DNA of 64,000 bases from Paenibacillus sp. HWE-109 (GTDB lineage Bacteria; Bacillota; Bacilli; Paenibacillales; NBRC-103111). The position numbers and the translations under genes are program-made. A model generated the notes under the pieces. It was not told where the DNA came from, searched no databases, and saw only the letters and a list, made by a program, of their open reading frames with translations. This document shows positions 1 to 9,289 of the stretch, piece by piece. The first letter of the stretch is position 1. The number at the start of each line of letters is the position of its first letter. Where the stretch lies: contig NZ_CP091881.1 in assembly GCF_022163125.1 (NCBI RefSeq), forward strand, positions 2,790,001 to 2,854,000. The letters run 5' to 3'.

Positions 1-3000
1 GCTCCACGGAAGGTACAAGCGGCAGTATCAACCGTTAAGGTTCAATTAAAAGATAGCAACGGAAATCCGCTCGTTGGCGCACCTGTTGATTATTATGATG
101 CGGGATGGAAACCGTTCGGAACGACCGATGCATCGGGGATAGCAAGCAAACCTCTTCCGGATCAGTCGTATACGTTTCATGTCACTTATGAAGGGACCGG
201 ATTGGATAAGATGCAGCATACGGGAACTGATCCAGTGGTTGTGTTCCAAACGGTGAATGCGAAGGTGCAGCTGAAGGATAGTCAAGGGAATCCGCTGAGC
301 GGGGGCGAAGCCTCCTACTATGCGGATGGTTGGAAAACTTTCGGACATGTAACCGGCGGCCAAGTTAGTAAGGAGCTTCTTCCAGGCTCATATACCTTCA
401 ACGTGACGTATGAAGGGACTAAATTGGATAAGGTGCAGCATACCGGTACCGATCCCGTGGTTGTATTTCAAACAGCGAATGTGAAGGTGCAGCTGAAGGA
501 TAGTCAAGGGAATCCGCTGAACGGGGGCGAAGCTTCTTACTATGCGGATGGTTGGAAAACTTTCGGACATGTAACCGGCGGCCAAGTCAGCAAAGAGCTT
601 CTTCCAGGTTCTTATACCTTCAACATGACATATGAAGGAACTAAATTGGATAAAGTGCAGCATATCGGTACCAATCCCGTGGTTATTTTTCAGACTGTAA
701 ACGCCAGAGTACAGTTGAAGAACAGTCAGAATAATCCGCTGAACGGAGGCGTTGTGTCTTATTATGCGGATGGCTGGAGGGCATTCGGGACCACTGCGAG
801 TGGCGAAGCGAGCAAGCAATTGCTGCCCGGCTCCTATACTGTCGCTATGAATTATGGAGGAACGACAACCCAGAAGGTAGGCGATCTTGCGGCAAATCCG
901 ATCGTATTGTTCCAGGTGCAAACACCAGGCGTCATTGCTCCCAAACAATCCAATCAATACGAACCGTTACCACAACCGCCGATGGATCGACCGCGTGTTT
1001 TGGTAAACAAGGGAACACTTCCAGCTCTGAAAGAGAGATTGAATCTTGCGGCTTTTGATGATGTATGGGCAAGCATCAACACGAAAGCGCAAAGACAAGT
1101 GGACGGCAACTTCCCCCTTAGAACAGGAACCGCATACACCAATATTGATGTAAGAACGGTGGAGGTCATGAAAGCCAATGCCGTTCGATATCTGATTCAT
1201 GAAGATATAGCTGCGGGTCAAAAAGCGGTCCAGCTTGCTGTGAATATGGCGAAAACGGCACAATGGAACCCGAATCCGGATTCGACCGTCGTATTTAATG
1301 TAGGCAGAGAAATAGGGAACTTGATCTTCCTTGAATCTGTTGTCTATGATTGGTGCTATCCTCTTATGAATGACGTACAGAGATCAGCAATCCGCCAAGC
1401 GCTTGACACTTGGGTAAGGAATGGTCTTGAGTACCCGTATCCGATGAAGGAGAATGACAAGGTTATTATTGCCGGGCATGCCAACGGCGATGTGCATCAT
1501 CAGTTTAAACTTGCCATGGGTATTGCGCTTTATGATACGAATCCTGAGTATTACAATGACATCGCAGACTATCTCTTAAATGTTACCATGCCCGGGTTCA
1601 ATGTATTACTCGATGCGGAGATGAGCTTTGAAGGCTCCGCCTACGGAGACAACAGGCTGAAGTATATCATGATGGGCAATCAGCTCTGGAAGGCCATTGG
1701 TGTGGAGCCGCTCACGGAGAAAGTCGGATTGGCGCTCGACAGACAGATTTATACCCGAAGATCGGACGGTTTTATCATGACGGAGGGCGATGACTTTAAT
1801 ACCGATTATCAATCGCCATGGAAAAGGTTCATTCAAGGTAACATCACAAACATGATAGCAGGCAGCATTTACAACAATCCGAGAGCGCAGTACGAATTTA
1901 TAAAGCAAAATGTCTATCAGGATGAGTTGTATTACCTACTTTTCTTTGACCCGAACGCGCTGTCGCAGTCCGTATATGATACGCCACTATCCAGATACTT
2001 CCCTGCGCCGTATGGCTCCATTGTGGCAAGAACAGGCTGGGATGAAGGACAGGATTCCAAAGCAGTAGTTGCTGTCATGAATATTGGAGAAAGAAACCAG
2101 ACCAATCATCAGCATTTCGACGCCGGTGCATTCTCTCTCTACTATAAAGGCAATCTGGCGATTGACTCAGGCATTTATTCAGGAAAAAATCCGGCAACCG
2201 GAGTAGCTATGGAATATGGAAGTCCACATGACCTGCAGTATCATAAGCAGTCCATTGCGCATAATGTTGTGCAAATCAACGATCCGAATGCGCTTGAGAA
2301 GGGAACCTTCTCCCCGTCAAATCAGCTCTATTCTACACAAATCCCAAGAACGATCGAGCAGTGGAATACCGATCGTAACTACCAAAGAGGAAAGATGATT
2401 TCCCACTCCATCGGAGATAATGAGATGTATCCCGATTACTCTTATATCAAGGGTGAGCTCAGTTTGGCCTATGGAAAGACAAGAACCGAGAATTATACGA
2501 GGAGCATGGCATTTTTGAATTTCAAGAATGATAAATATCCGGCTGCGATGATCGTATATGATCATATCAACACGCCGAATGCCAGCGCTGAGAAAAAATG
2601 GCTGCTCCATACCGGTTTTGAGCCTTTAGTCGAAGGCAGCAGATACACCAATGAAGTGACGGAGCGGAGCTATAACGGTAAGCTGGTTACCGACACGCTG
2701 CTGCCCAAGAGCGGGGATCTGAAGGTTGAAAAAATCGGCGGCCCTGGACGTGAATTTGAGGTAGATGGCGTGAATAAGCCGATTAAGTCCAATAATGAAA
2801 CCAACATTGCCAGCATGGATGCAGGTAAATGGAGACTTGAGCTTTCCAATAAGGCTCCTGCTAACCAAACACGGTTCTTAAATGTGATGCAGGTGATGGA
2901 TGCTGTATATGGTCCTGCGCCGCAAGATGTTCATTATTCCGAGACGAATGACTATGCAGGGGCCAGAATTCAGGATCGCGTTGTGTTTTTCGCAAAAGGC

Positions 3001-4077
3001 TTTGATCTGATCAATCAAGAAGCGACGATTACCTTCGATGGCGTTGCGAATCAGACCTATAAGATTTTGGTTACCGACCTGAAAGACGGATACTGGACAG
3101 CTGTGACGGAAGGCGGTACGGCGGCGGTCAAGTATCAAGCAGTCCAAGAAGGAAATTCGATCTATTTTGAGGGGAAACCAGGCACGTATACGTTACGGAA
3201 AGCAGACTCAAGTACGCTTCCGCTCGCCGGCAAGGTTCCGTCAGAACCGGTGGAGAGAAAGATCCGTGTCAGAATTGATGCACAGGGGCAGGAATTGGAT
3301 GTTCGGCCTACGCTGAACAATAACCTTGTGATGGTTCCGATGAAAGGAGTCTTTGAAGCGCTGGGCATGGCGGTGGATTGGAATGCTGCCACTCAAACGG
3401 CAACGGCAACCAAAGGAAGTTTGAAGATTGAGCTTGTAACGGGCAGCAATATGGCGAAAGTCAACGGTCAGAGTATGAACATGGACGCCCCGGCAACCGG
3501 CGCTAATAACCAAATGCTTATTCCCCATACATTTATTGCGGAAAGCCTCCATGATAAAGTTACCTGGGATCGTGAAAATCAAGTCATTGAGATTTTCACC
3601 CTACCGCCGGTTGAGATTCTCCAATGGGAGAGAAAAGCACTTGCACCTGTTACTCCGCTTCCGATTACAGACCTAAAAGAAGTGAAGTATAAGATCTTCA
3701 CGGCAACCGTTAGTCCGGAAAATGTTCCAAAATTGTTTGACAATATCCAGTCCAATGCATCACGTTGGGCAGGTAATATTGGATCTCATATTATATTTGA
3801 TTTCGGAGAAACCATTCAACTTGAGAGATTTGACGCAGCGATATATAACGGTCATACGAGATCAAGCAGGATCATGCTCTCTGTTTCGGAAGATGGTGAA
3901 CATTGGACGCATGTGTACGGAGGTGATACTGTGGGTGACACCAGTGATTTTATTCCTTTCAACTTCCCGTCACCGAAATTCAGATACTTTAGAGTGGCAG
4001 TTTTCGGTTCAACAGACGCTCTATCGAATCCGGAATGGATATCATTCTCTGAGATGAAGTTCTTTGTGAAGAAGTAG
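1..4077 (+). CDS. Secreted heparinase II/III-like polysaccharide lyase, copy A (5' partial)
   Basis: The reading frame is open from base 1, so the start and signal peptide lie outside the window; 1358 codons are visible. Codons 12-308 hold four 74-75-residue repeats with the core VQLKDSxGNPL and a PGSYTF block. A heparinase II/III-like lyase follows (about 320-1060): a helical toroid, then a beta-sandwich with the NHQHFDAGAF motif (His703, His705, Asp707), the usual metal/catalytic region of this fold. Codons 1086-1200 are a copper-amine-oxidase N-terminal-like stalk domain, and 1237-1358 a discoidin (F5/8 type C) carbohydrate-binding domain. It should act outside the cell, cutting uronate-containing polysaccharide by beta-elimination. 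The polymer cannot be named from sequence. Copy B lies 119 bases downstream, so the pair is a tandem duplication. Confidence 0.85.
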   Translation, partial: APRKVQAAVSTVKVQLKDSNGNPLVGAPVDYYDAGWKPFGTTDASGIASKPLPDQSYTFHVTYEGTGLDKMQHTGTDPVVVFQTVNAKVQLKDSQGNPLSGGEASYYADGWKTFGHVTGGQVSKELLPGSYTFNVTYEGTKLDKVQHTGTDPVVVFQTANVKVQLKDSQGNPLNGGEASYYADGWKTFGHVTGGQVSKELLPGSYTFNMTYEGTKLDKVQHIGTNPVVIFQTVNARVQLKNSQNNPLNGGVVSYYADGWRAFGTTASGEASKQLLPGSYTVAMNYGGTTTQKVGDLAANPIVLFQVQTPGVIAPKQSNQYEPLPQPPMDRPRVLVNKGTLPALKERLNLAAFDDVWASINTKAQRQVDGNFPLRTGTAYTNIDVRTVEVMKANAVRYLIHEDIAAGQKAVQLAVNMAKTAQWNPNPDSTVVFNVGREIGNLIFLESVVYDWCYPLMNDVQRSAIRQALDTWVRNGLEYPYPMKENDKVIIAGHANGDVHHQFKLAMGIALYDTNPEYYNDIADYLLNVTMPGFNVLLDAEMSFEGSAYGDNRLKYIMMGNQLWKAIGVEPLTEKVGLALDRQIYTRRSDGFIMTEGDDFNTDYQSPWKRFIQGNITNMIAGSIYNNPRAQYEFIKQNVYQDELYYLLFFDPNALSQSVYDTPLSRYFPAPYGSIVARTGWDEGQDSKAVVAVMNIGERNQTNHQHFDAGAFSLYYKGNLAIDSGIYSGKNPATGVAMEYGSPHDLQYHKQSIAHNVVQINDPNALEKGTFSPSNQLYSTQIPRTIEQWNTDRNYQRGKMISHSIGDNEMYPDYSYIKGELSLAYGKTRTENYTRSMAFLNFKNDKYPAAMIVYDHINTPNASAEKKWLLHTGFEPLVEGSRYTNEVTERSYNGKLVTDTLLPKSGDLKVEKIGGPGREFEVDGVNKPIKSNNETNIASMDAGKWRLELSNKAPANQTRFLNVMQVMDAVYGPAPQDVHYSETNDYAGARIQDRVVFFAKGFDLINQEATITFDGVANQTYKILVTDLKDGYWTAVTEGGTAAVKYQAVQEGNSIYFEGKPGTYTLRKADSSTLPLAGKVPSEPVERKIRVRIDAQGQELDVRPTLNNNLVMVPMKGVFEALGMAVDWNAATQTATATKGSLKIELVTGSNMAKVNGQSMNMDAPATGANNQMLIPHTFIAESLHDKVTWDRENQVIEIFTLPPVEILQWERKALAPVTPLPITDLKEVKYKIFTATVSPENVPKLFDNIQSNASRWAGNIGSHIIFDFGETIQLERFDAAIYNGHTRSSRIMLSVSEDGEHWTHVYGGDTVGDTSDFIPFNFPSPKFRYFRVAVFGSTDALSNPEWISFSEMKFFVKK
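34..924 (+). repeat. Four tandem 222-225-bp coding repeats (74-75 aa module)
   Basis: Units start near 34, 259, 481 and 703. Units 2 and 3 are almost identical in DNA, which points to recent expansion or gene conversion; unit 4 is the most divergent (KNSQNNPL, NYGGTTTQKV). Each encodes a small beta-rich module resembling carboxypeptidase-regulatory or prealbumin-like domains. The same module occurs twice in copy B and four times at the C terminus of the 18596-24454 lyase. Confidence 0.9.
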
Positions 4078-4119
4078 AAATGATCTAACTGAATCCTAGG
4101 CAAAGATATAAAGACGATG

Positions 4120-4178
4120 GCTGGGCTGCTATTGTATTGTCCTATGAAACCGCAGCCCGGCACTCTTCTTTAAATTTA
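4120..4178 (+). terminator. Hairpin between the tandem lyase genes
   Basis: GCTGGGCTGC (4120-4129) can pair with GCAGCCCGGC (4152-4161), one T-G wobble, with a 22-base loop and a loose T-rich tail. It may be a weak terminator or an mRNA-stabilising hairpin. No separate promoter for copy B is obvious between it and the start codon. Confidence 0.5.
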
Positions 4179-4195
4179 AGGAAAGGGTGAAGAAA

Positions 4196-7100
4196 ATGAC
4201 CGGTTTGTTGACTGGTATGAACAATAAATGGATTGCAGTGTTGTTATGTTTAATCATGGCAGGAGGGGAATTATTCGGAATAGCTCCACAGAAGGTGCAA
4301 GCAGCCGTATCGACCGTTATAGTTCAATTAAAAGATAGCAACGGGAATCCGCTCGCTGGCGCAACGGTTGATTATTATGATTCGGGGTGGAAATCGTTCG
4401 GAACGACCGATGAAGGCGGGATGGCCAGCAAGCCTCTGCCGGATCAATCGTATACGTTTCATGTCACTTATGTAGGGACCGGATTGGATAAGGTGCAGCA
4501 TACCGGTACCGATCCCGTGGTTATTTTTCAGACTGTAAACGCCAGAGTACAGTTGAAGAACAGTCAGAATAATCCGCTGAACGGAGGCATTGTGTCCTAT
4601 TATGCGGATGGCTGGAGGGCACTCGGCACCACCGCGAGTGGCGAAGCGAGCAAGCAATTGCTGCCCGGCTCCTATACTTTCGCTATGAATTATGGAGGAA
4701 CGACAACCCAGAAAGTAGGCGATCTTGCGGCAAATCCGATCGTATTGTTTCAGGTGCAAACGCCAGGCGTCGTAGCTCCCAAACAATCCAATCAGTACGA
4801 TCCGATTCCGCTGCCGCCGAGCGATCGTCCGCGTGTTTTGGTCAATAAGGAAACGCTTCCGGCTCTGAAGACAAGAGTGACACAATCAGCGTTTACCAGT
4901 GTATGGAACAACATCAACACGAAAGCACAAACCCAGGTGAACGGCAACTTTCCCCCTAGAACAGGATCTGCAACCACCAATATTGATAAAAATACGGTGG
5001 AAGTCATGAAAGCCAATGCAATTCGATATCTGATATACGGAGATGAAGTAGCTGGTCAAAAAGCGGTTCAACTTGCTGTGAATATGGCGAATTCGGTGCA
5101 GTGGAACCCGGATCGGAATAATTCCACCACTGTCTTTAATGTAGGCAGAGAAGTAGGAAGCCTGATCTTCCTTGAATCAGTTGTCTATGATTGGTGCTAT
5201 ACGCTCATGAATGACGGACAGAAATCAGCCATCCGCCAAGCCCTTGGGACTTGGGTGAGAAATGGCCTTGAGTACCCGTATCCGATGAAGGAGAATGACA
5301 AGGTTATTCTTGCCGGGCATGTCAACGGCGACGTGCACCATCAGTTTAAATTGGCCATGGCGATTGCAGTTTATGATACGAATCCCGAGTACTACAATGA
5401 CATCGCGGACTTCATCTTGAATGTTAGCATGCCTGGATTCAATACATTGCTCGACGCCGAGATGATGTTTGAAGGCCCCCCCTATGGAGACAACAGGCTG
5501 AAGTATATCATGATGGGCAATCAGCTTTGGAAGGCTATTGGCGTTGAGCCGCTAACGGAGAAAGTCGGTTTAGCGCTCGACCGCCAGGTGTATACCCGCA
5601 GATCGGACGGCTATATCATGACGGAGGGCGATGATTTTAATACGGATTATCAAACGTCATGGAATAGATTCGTTCAAGGTAATATCACTAATATGATAGC
5701 CGGCAGCATTTACAACAATCCAAGAGCGCAGAACGAGTTTTTAAAGCAAAAGACTTATGAGGATGATTTGTATTATCTTCTTTTCTTCAATCCGAACGCA
5801 CCGTCGCAGTCCGTCTATGATACGCCGCTGTCCAGATACTTCCCCGCGCCGTATGGTTCTATGGTTGCAAGAACAGGCTGGGATGAAGATCAGGATTCCA
5901 AAGCGGCAGTCGCAGTCATGAATATCGGAGAAAGAAACCAGACCAATCATCAGCATTTCGACGCCGGTGCATTCTCTCTCTACTATAAAGGCAATCTGGC
6001 GATTGACTCAGGCATTTATTCAGGAAAAAATCCGGCAACAGGAGCTGAAATGGGATACGGATCCGAACACGACCTGCAATATCATAAGCAGTCCATCGCG
6101 CATAATGTTGTGCAAATCAACGATCCGAATGCGCTTGAGAAGGGAACCTTTTCCCCGTCAAATCAGCTCTATTATACACAAATCCCAAGAACGATCGAGC
6201 AGTGGAATACCGATCGTAACTACCAAAGAGGAACGATGATTTCCCACTCCATCGGAGATGATGAGATGTATCCCGATTACTCTTACATCAAGGGTGAGCT
6301 CAGTTTGGCCTATGGAAAGACTAGAACCGGGAATTATACGAGAAGCATGGCATTTTTGAATTTCAAGAATGATAAATATCCGGCTGCGATGATCGTATAT
6401 GATCATATCAACACGCCGAATGCAAGCGCCGAGAAAAAATGGCTGCTCCATACCGGTTTTGAGCCTGCAGTTGAAGGCAGCAGATACACCAATGAAGTGA
6501 CGGAGCGGAGCTATAACGGCAAGTTGGTTACCAACACGCTTCTGCCAAAGAGCAGTGATCTGAAGGTCGAAAAAATCGGCGGCCCTGGACGTGAATTTGA
6601 GGTAGATGGCGTGAATAAGCCAATTATGTCCACCAATCCATCCGACATTGCCACCATTGATGCTGGTAATTGGAGGATTGAGCTTTCCAATAAGGCTCCT
6701 GCTAACCAAACGCGGTTCTTAAACGTGATGCAGGTGATGGATGCTGTGTATGGTCCTGCGCCGCAAGATGTTTATTATTCCGAGACGAATGACTATGCAG
6801 GGGCCAGAATTCAGGATCGCGTTGTGTTTTTTGCAAAAGGCTTTGATCTGATCAATCAAGAAGCGACAATTACCTTCGATGGCGTTGCGAATCAGACCTA
6901 TAAGATTTTGGTTACCGACCTGAAAGACGGATACTGGACAGCCGTGACGGAAGGCGGGACGGCAGCGGTCAAGTATCAAGTAGTCCAAGAAGGAAATTCG
7001 ATCTATTTTGAGGGTAAACCAGGCACGTATACGTTACGGAAAGCAGATTCAAGTACGCTTCCGCTCGCCGGCAAGGTTTCGTCAGAACCGGTAGAGAGAA

Positions 7101-7921
7101 AGATTCGTGTCCGGATTGATGCACAGGGACAGGAATTGGATGTTCGACCAACGCTGAACAATAATCTCGTGATGGTTCCGATGAAAGGAGTCTTTGAAGC
7201 GCTGGGGATGGCGGTAGATTGGAATGCTGCCACGCAAACGGCAACGGCGACCAAAGGCAACTTGACGATTCAGCTTGTAACGGGCAGCAATATCGCTAAG
7301 GTCAACGGAGTGAATAAAACGATGGATGCCCCAGCAACCGGCGCTAATAACCAAATGCGTATTCCACATACGTTTATTCCGCAAAACATGCGTTATAAAG
7401 CGATCTGGGATGTTGAAAAACAAGTCATTGAGTTTGACACCCTACCGCCGGTCGTGCCGCTGCAATGGCAGGCAAAAGCTCTTGATCCTGTTGTGCCGAT
7501 GCCAAGTGCAAACTTAAAAGAAATCAAATATAGGAGCTTCAGGTCAACCATCTCCCCGCAAAATGTTTGGAAAATGTTTGATAATGAGCAATCCAACGCA
7601 TCACGCTGGTCAGGTGATATTGGATCCCATATTATATTTAATTTCGGAGAAACCATTCAATTGGAGAGGTTGGACGTAGCCATGCATAACTACGGAAAAA
7701 TGAGATCCAACAAACTCATGTTTTCCGTTTCGGAAGACGGCGAAAATTGGACGCATGTGTACGGAGGAGTTACGGCTCCCAATGCCAGCGGTTTTATTCC
7801 TTTCAACTTCTCGTCACTGAGCTGCAAATACTTAAGAGTAGCTGTTTTCGGTTCACCAGACGCTACAGCGGACCCGGAATGGGTATCCATCTCTGAGCTG
7901 AAATTCTTTGTTAAGAAGTAG
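4196..7921 (+). CDS. Secreted heparinase II/III-like polysaccharide lyase, copy B
   Basis: This is the complete paralogue of the preceding gene. The ATG at 4196 is preferred because AAGGAAAGG sits 8-9 bases upstream; an in-frame GTG at 4187 is too close to that site. A signal peptide (hydrophobic stretch ending QKVQAA) is followed by only two 74-75-residue repeats, against four or more in copy A. The lyase domain then carries NHQHFDAGAF (His585, His587, Asp589), followed by the copper-amine-oxidase-like stalk domain and a C-terminal discoidin domain. Long stretches of the catalytic core match copy A almost residue for residue. Differences gather in the first repeat, the end of the stalk domain and the discoidin domain, so specificity or surface retention may differ more than chemistry. 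It is probably exported and wall- or glycan-associated. Confidence 0.88.
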   Translation: MTGLLTGMNNKWIAVLLCLIMAGGELFGIAPQKVQAAVSTVIVQLKDSNGNPLAGATVDYYDSGWKSFGTTDEGGMASKPLPDQSYTFHVTYVGTGLDKVQHTGTDPVVIFQTVNARVQLKNSQNNPLNGGIVSYYADGWRALGTTASGEASKQLLPGSYTFAMNYGGTTTQKVGDLAANPIVLFQVQTPGVVAPKQSNQYDPIPLPPSDRPRVLVNKETLPALKTRVTQSAFTSVWNNINTKAQTQVNGNFPPRTGSATTNIDKNTVEVMKANAIRYLIYGDEVAGQKAVQLAVNMANSVQWNPDRNNSTTVFNVGREVGSLIFLESVVYDWCYTLMNDGQKSAIRQALGTWVRNGLEYPYPMKENDKVILAGHVNGDVHHQFKLAMAIAVYDTNPEYYNDIADFILNVSMPGFNTLLDAEMMFEGPPYGDNRLKYIMMGNQLWKAIGVEPLTEKVGLALDRQVYTRRSDGYIMTEGDDFNTDYQTSWNRFVQGNITNMIAGSIYNNPRAQNEFLKQKTYEDDLYYLLFFNPNAPSQSVYDTPLSRYFPAPYGSMVARTGWDEDQDSKAAVAVMNIGERNQTNHQHFDAGAFSLYYKGNLAIDSGIYSGKNPATGAEMGYGSEHDLQYHKQSIAHNVVQINDPNALEKGTFSPSNQLYYTQIPRTIEQWNTDRNYQRGTMISHSIGDDEMYPDYSYIKGELSLAYGKTRTGNYTRSMAFLNFKNDKYPAAMIVYDHINTPNASAEKKWLLHTGFEPAVEGSRYTNEVTERSYNGKLVTNTLLPKSSDLKVEKIGGPGREFEVDGVNKPIMSTNPSDIATIDAGNWRIELSNKAPANQTRFLNVMQVMDAVYGPAPQDVYYSETNDYAGARIQDRVVFFAKGFDLINQEATITFDGVANQTYKILVTDLKDGYWTAVTEGGTAAVKYQVVQEGNSIYFEGKPGTYTLRKADSSTLPLAGKVSSEPVERKIRVRIDAQGQELDVRPTLNNNLVMVPMKGVFEALGMAVDWNAATQTATATKGNLTIQLVTGSNIAKVNGVNKTMDAPATGANNQMRIPHTFIPQNMRYKAIWDVEKQVIEFDTLPPVVPLQWQAKALDPVVPMPSANLKEIKYRSFRSTISPQNVWKMFDNEQSNASRWSGDIGSHIIFNFGETIQLERLDVAMHNYGKMRSNKLMFSVSEDGENWTHVYGGVTAPNASGFIPFNFSSLSCKYLRVAVFGSPDATADPEWVSISELKFFVKK
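4313..4762 (+). repeat. Two 74-75-residue coding repeats in lyase B
   Basis: The first unit matches unit 1 of copy A and the second matches unit 4. The two middle units of copy A are absent, so the genes differ by an internal repeat expansion or loss. Confidence 0.85.
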
Positions 7922-7958
7922 AAGTCAGAATGATTGGTAACGGAATTAAAGCGTAAAT

Positions 7959-8000
7959 GCCGTACTTAGGGGTCTGCCCGTGGTACGGCTTCTTTACTTG
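7959..8000 (+). terminator. Probable terminator after lyase B
   Basis: GCCGTAC (7959-7965) pairs with GTACGGC (7983-7989) and is followed by TTCTTTACTT. The stem is only 7 bp, so this is a modest terminator. Confidence 0.5.
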
Positions 8001-8045
8001 AGGATTGCCTTCTGAAGAAGGCGATCTCTCCCGTCTTTGAAGAAC

Positions 8046-8081
8046 CTTAATTCAGGACATGAAATCGAAAGTTTGATGGGG
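8046..8081 (+). promoter_or_regulatory. 36-bp element shared with the 28-kb intergenic region
   Basis: The block CTTAATTC-2 nt-GACATGAAATCGAAA-TTGA-GGGG recurs at 27960-27995 with 31 of 36 identical bases. Here it lies about 70 bases upstream of the racemase operon; a -10-like TACAAT is at 8104-8109, but no convincing -35 was found. It is probably an operator. Bases 8115-8129 resemble a cre site with two mismatches. Confidence 0.5.
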
Positions 8082-8149
8082 TCCAAATGAAGAGCGGTTC
8101 CTTTACAATTATGAATGGAAACGCGAACGATGAAAGGAATGGTTAGCAG

Positions 8150-9262
8150 ATGAAAATAAATAAAATTGAGTTAAGACAGGTTCAAGTTCCCTTAAAGGCT
8201 CCATTCGAGACAAGCTTCGGACGGATGGCCAAGAAGGATTGTGTGATCGTCAGTGTACATAGCGACGGGATGATCGGGTATGGAGAAAGCGTAGCTTTCT
8301 CGGCACCCTATTACAATGAGGAAACGACGGAAACGATCTGGTATATGTTGGAGCATTATTTAATTCCGGCATTAGTAGGGAGAGAAGTGACTAATCCCGA
8401 GGAAATATCCGTTTTATTCGCTCCAATCCGCCGAAATCATATGGCTATTGCCGCGATCGAGACGGCAGTGTGGGATTTGTATGCCAAACAGAATGGAATT
8501 TCGCTAGCGCATGCACTGGGAGGCGAGAAGCAAGAAATCGAGGTTGGTGTGAGTATCGGTATTGAGCCTACGATTGAACTGGTTGTTCAGAACGTAGAAC
8601 GATTTCTGGAGCAAGGCTATAAGCGAATGAAGGTTAAGATTAAACCAGGGTTTGATATCCAATTAGTCGAAGCGATCCGCAAACGATTTGGGGAAGATGT
8701 GCCTCTGATGGTTGATGCAAACTCCGCCTATTCACTTCAAGATGTGCATATATTGAAGGAGATGGACAATTATAATCTGATGATGATTGAGCAGCCGCTT
8801 GCGCATGATGATATTATCGAACATGCTGCGCTGCAGCGGCAGCTGCGAACACCTGTGTGTCTGGATGAGAGTATTCACACCTTAGTAGATGCTCGTCATG
8901 CCATTGATCTTGGGAGCTGCCGGATCATGAATATTAAGATCGGCCGGGTAGGAGGATTAACGAATGCGAAGAAAATTCATGACCTTTGTATGGAACGAGG
9001 AATCCCGGTCTGGTGCGGAGGCATGCTTGAACTCGGTATAGGACGTCTCCATAACATTGCACTTTCATCCTTGTCAAATTTCGCAATACCTGGGGATGTA
9101 TCGGCCTCAAAGAGATTTTGGGAGCAGGACATTGTTATACCGAACATTGAAATGCTTCAGCCAGGAGTTATAGCAGTTCCCACTAGAGATGGTATCGGTC
9201 ACGAAGTATGTGAGCAATTGCTTGAGCGATTGACAATCAGGAAGCTAACACGGAGCGCTTAA
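8150..9262 (+). CDS. N-succinylamino acid racemase / o-succinylbenzoate synthase family enzyme
   Basis: This enolase-superfamily protein (370 aa) belongs to the muconate-lactonising subgroup. The catalytic residues fall at the positions known for N-acylamino acid racemases: Lys163 in the KVK motif, metal ligands Asp189 (VDAN), Glu214 (IEQP) and Asp239 (LDES), and Lys263 (NIKIG). Family members racemise N-succinyl amino acids and/or make o-succinylbenzoate for menaquinone. The neighbours are a GNAT acyltransferase and an M20 deacylase, not men genes. This matches the pathway known in Geobacillus in which a D-amino acid is N-succinylated, racemised and hydrolysed to the L-amino acid. Racemase is therefore the favoured role. 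It is the first gene of a four-gene operon and acts in the cytoplasm. Confidence 0.85.
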   Translation: MKINKIELRQVQVPLKAPFETSFGRMAKKDCVIVSVHSDGMIGYGESVAFSAPYYNEETTETIWYMLEHYLIPALVGREVTNPEEISVLFAPIRRNHMAIAAIETAVWDLYAKQNGISLAHALGGEKQEIEVGVSIGIEPTIELVVQNVERFLEQGYKRMKVKIKPGFDIQLVEAIRKRFGEDVPLMVDANSAYSLQDVHILKEMDNYNLMMIEQPLAHDDIIEHAALQRQLRTPVCLDESIHTLVDARHAIDLGSCRIMNIKIGRVGGLTNAKKIHDLCMERGIPVWCGGMLELGIGRLHNIALSSLSNFAIPGDVSASKRFWEQDIVIPNIEMLQPGVIAVPTRDGIGHEVCEQLLERLTIRKLTRSA

Positions 9263-9289
9263 ACGAAGTACAGAGGGGAGAGTATTGGC

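Noticed and set aside
34..924. Regularly spaced direct repeats that could suggest a CRISPR array
   Set aside because: Units are 222-225 bp, contiguous and fully coding in one frame; there are no short repeats with unique spacers.
388..957. Minus-strand open frame of 189 codons opposite the repeat region of lyase A
   Set aside because: It is a mirror of the repetitive coding strand, recurs opposite lyase B, has no ribosome site and shows no recognisable domain.
8150..9262. Assignment as menaquinone o-succinylbenzoate synthase (menC)
   Set aside because: The family is shared, but no men genes are nearby and the acyltransferase/deacylase neighbours fit the racemase pathway; side activity is not excluded.
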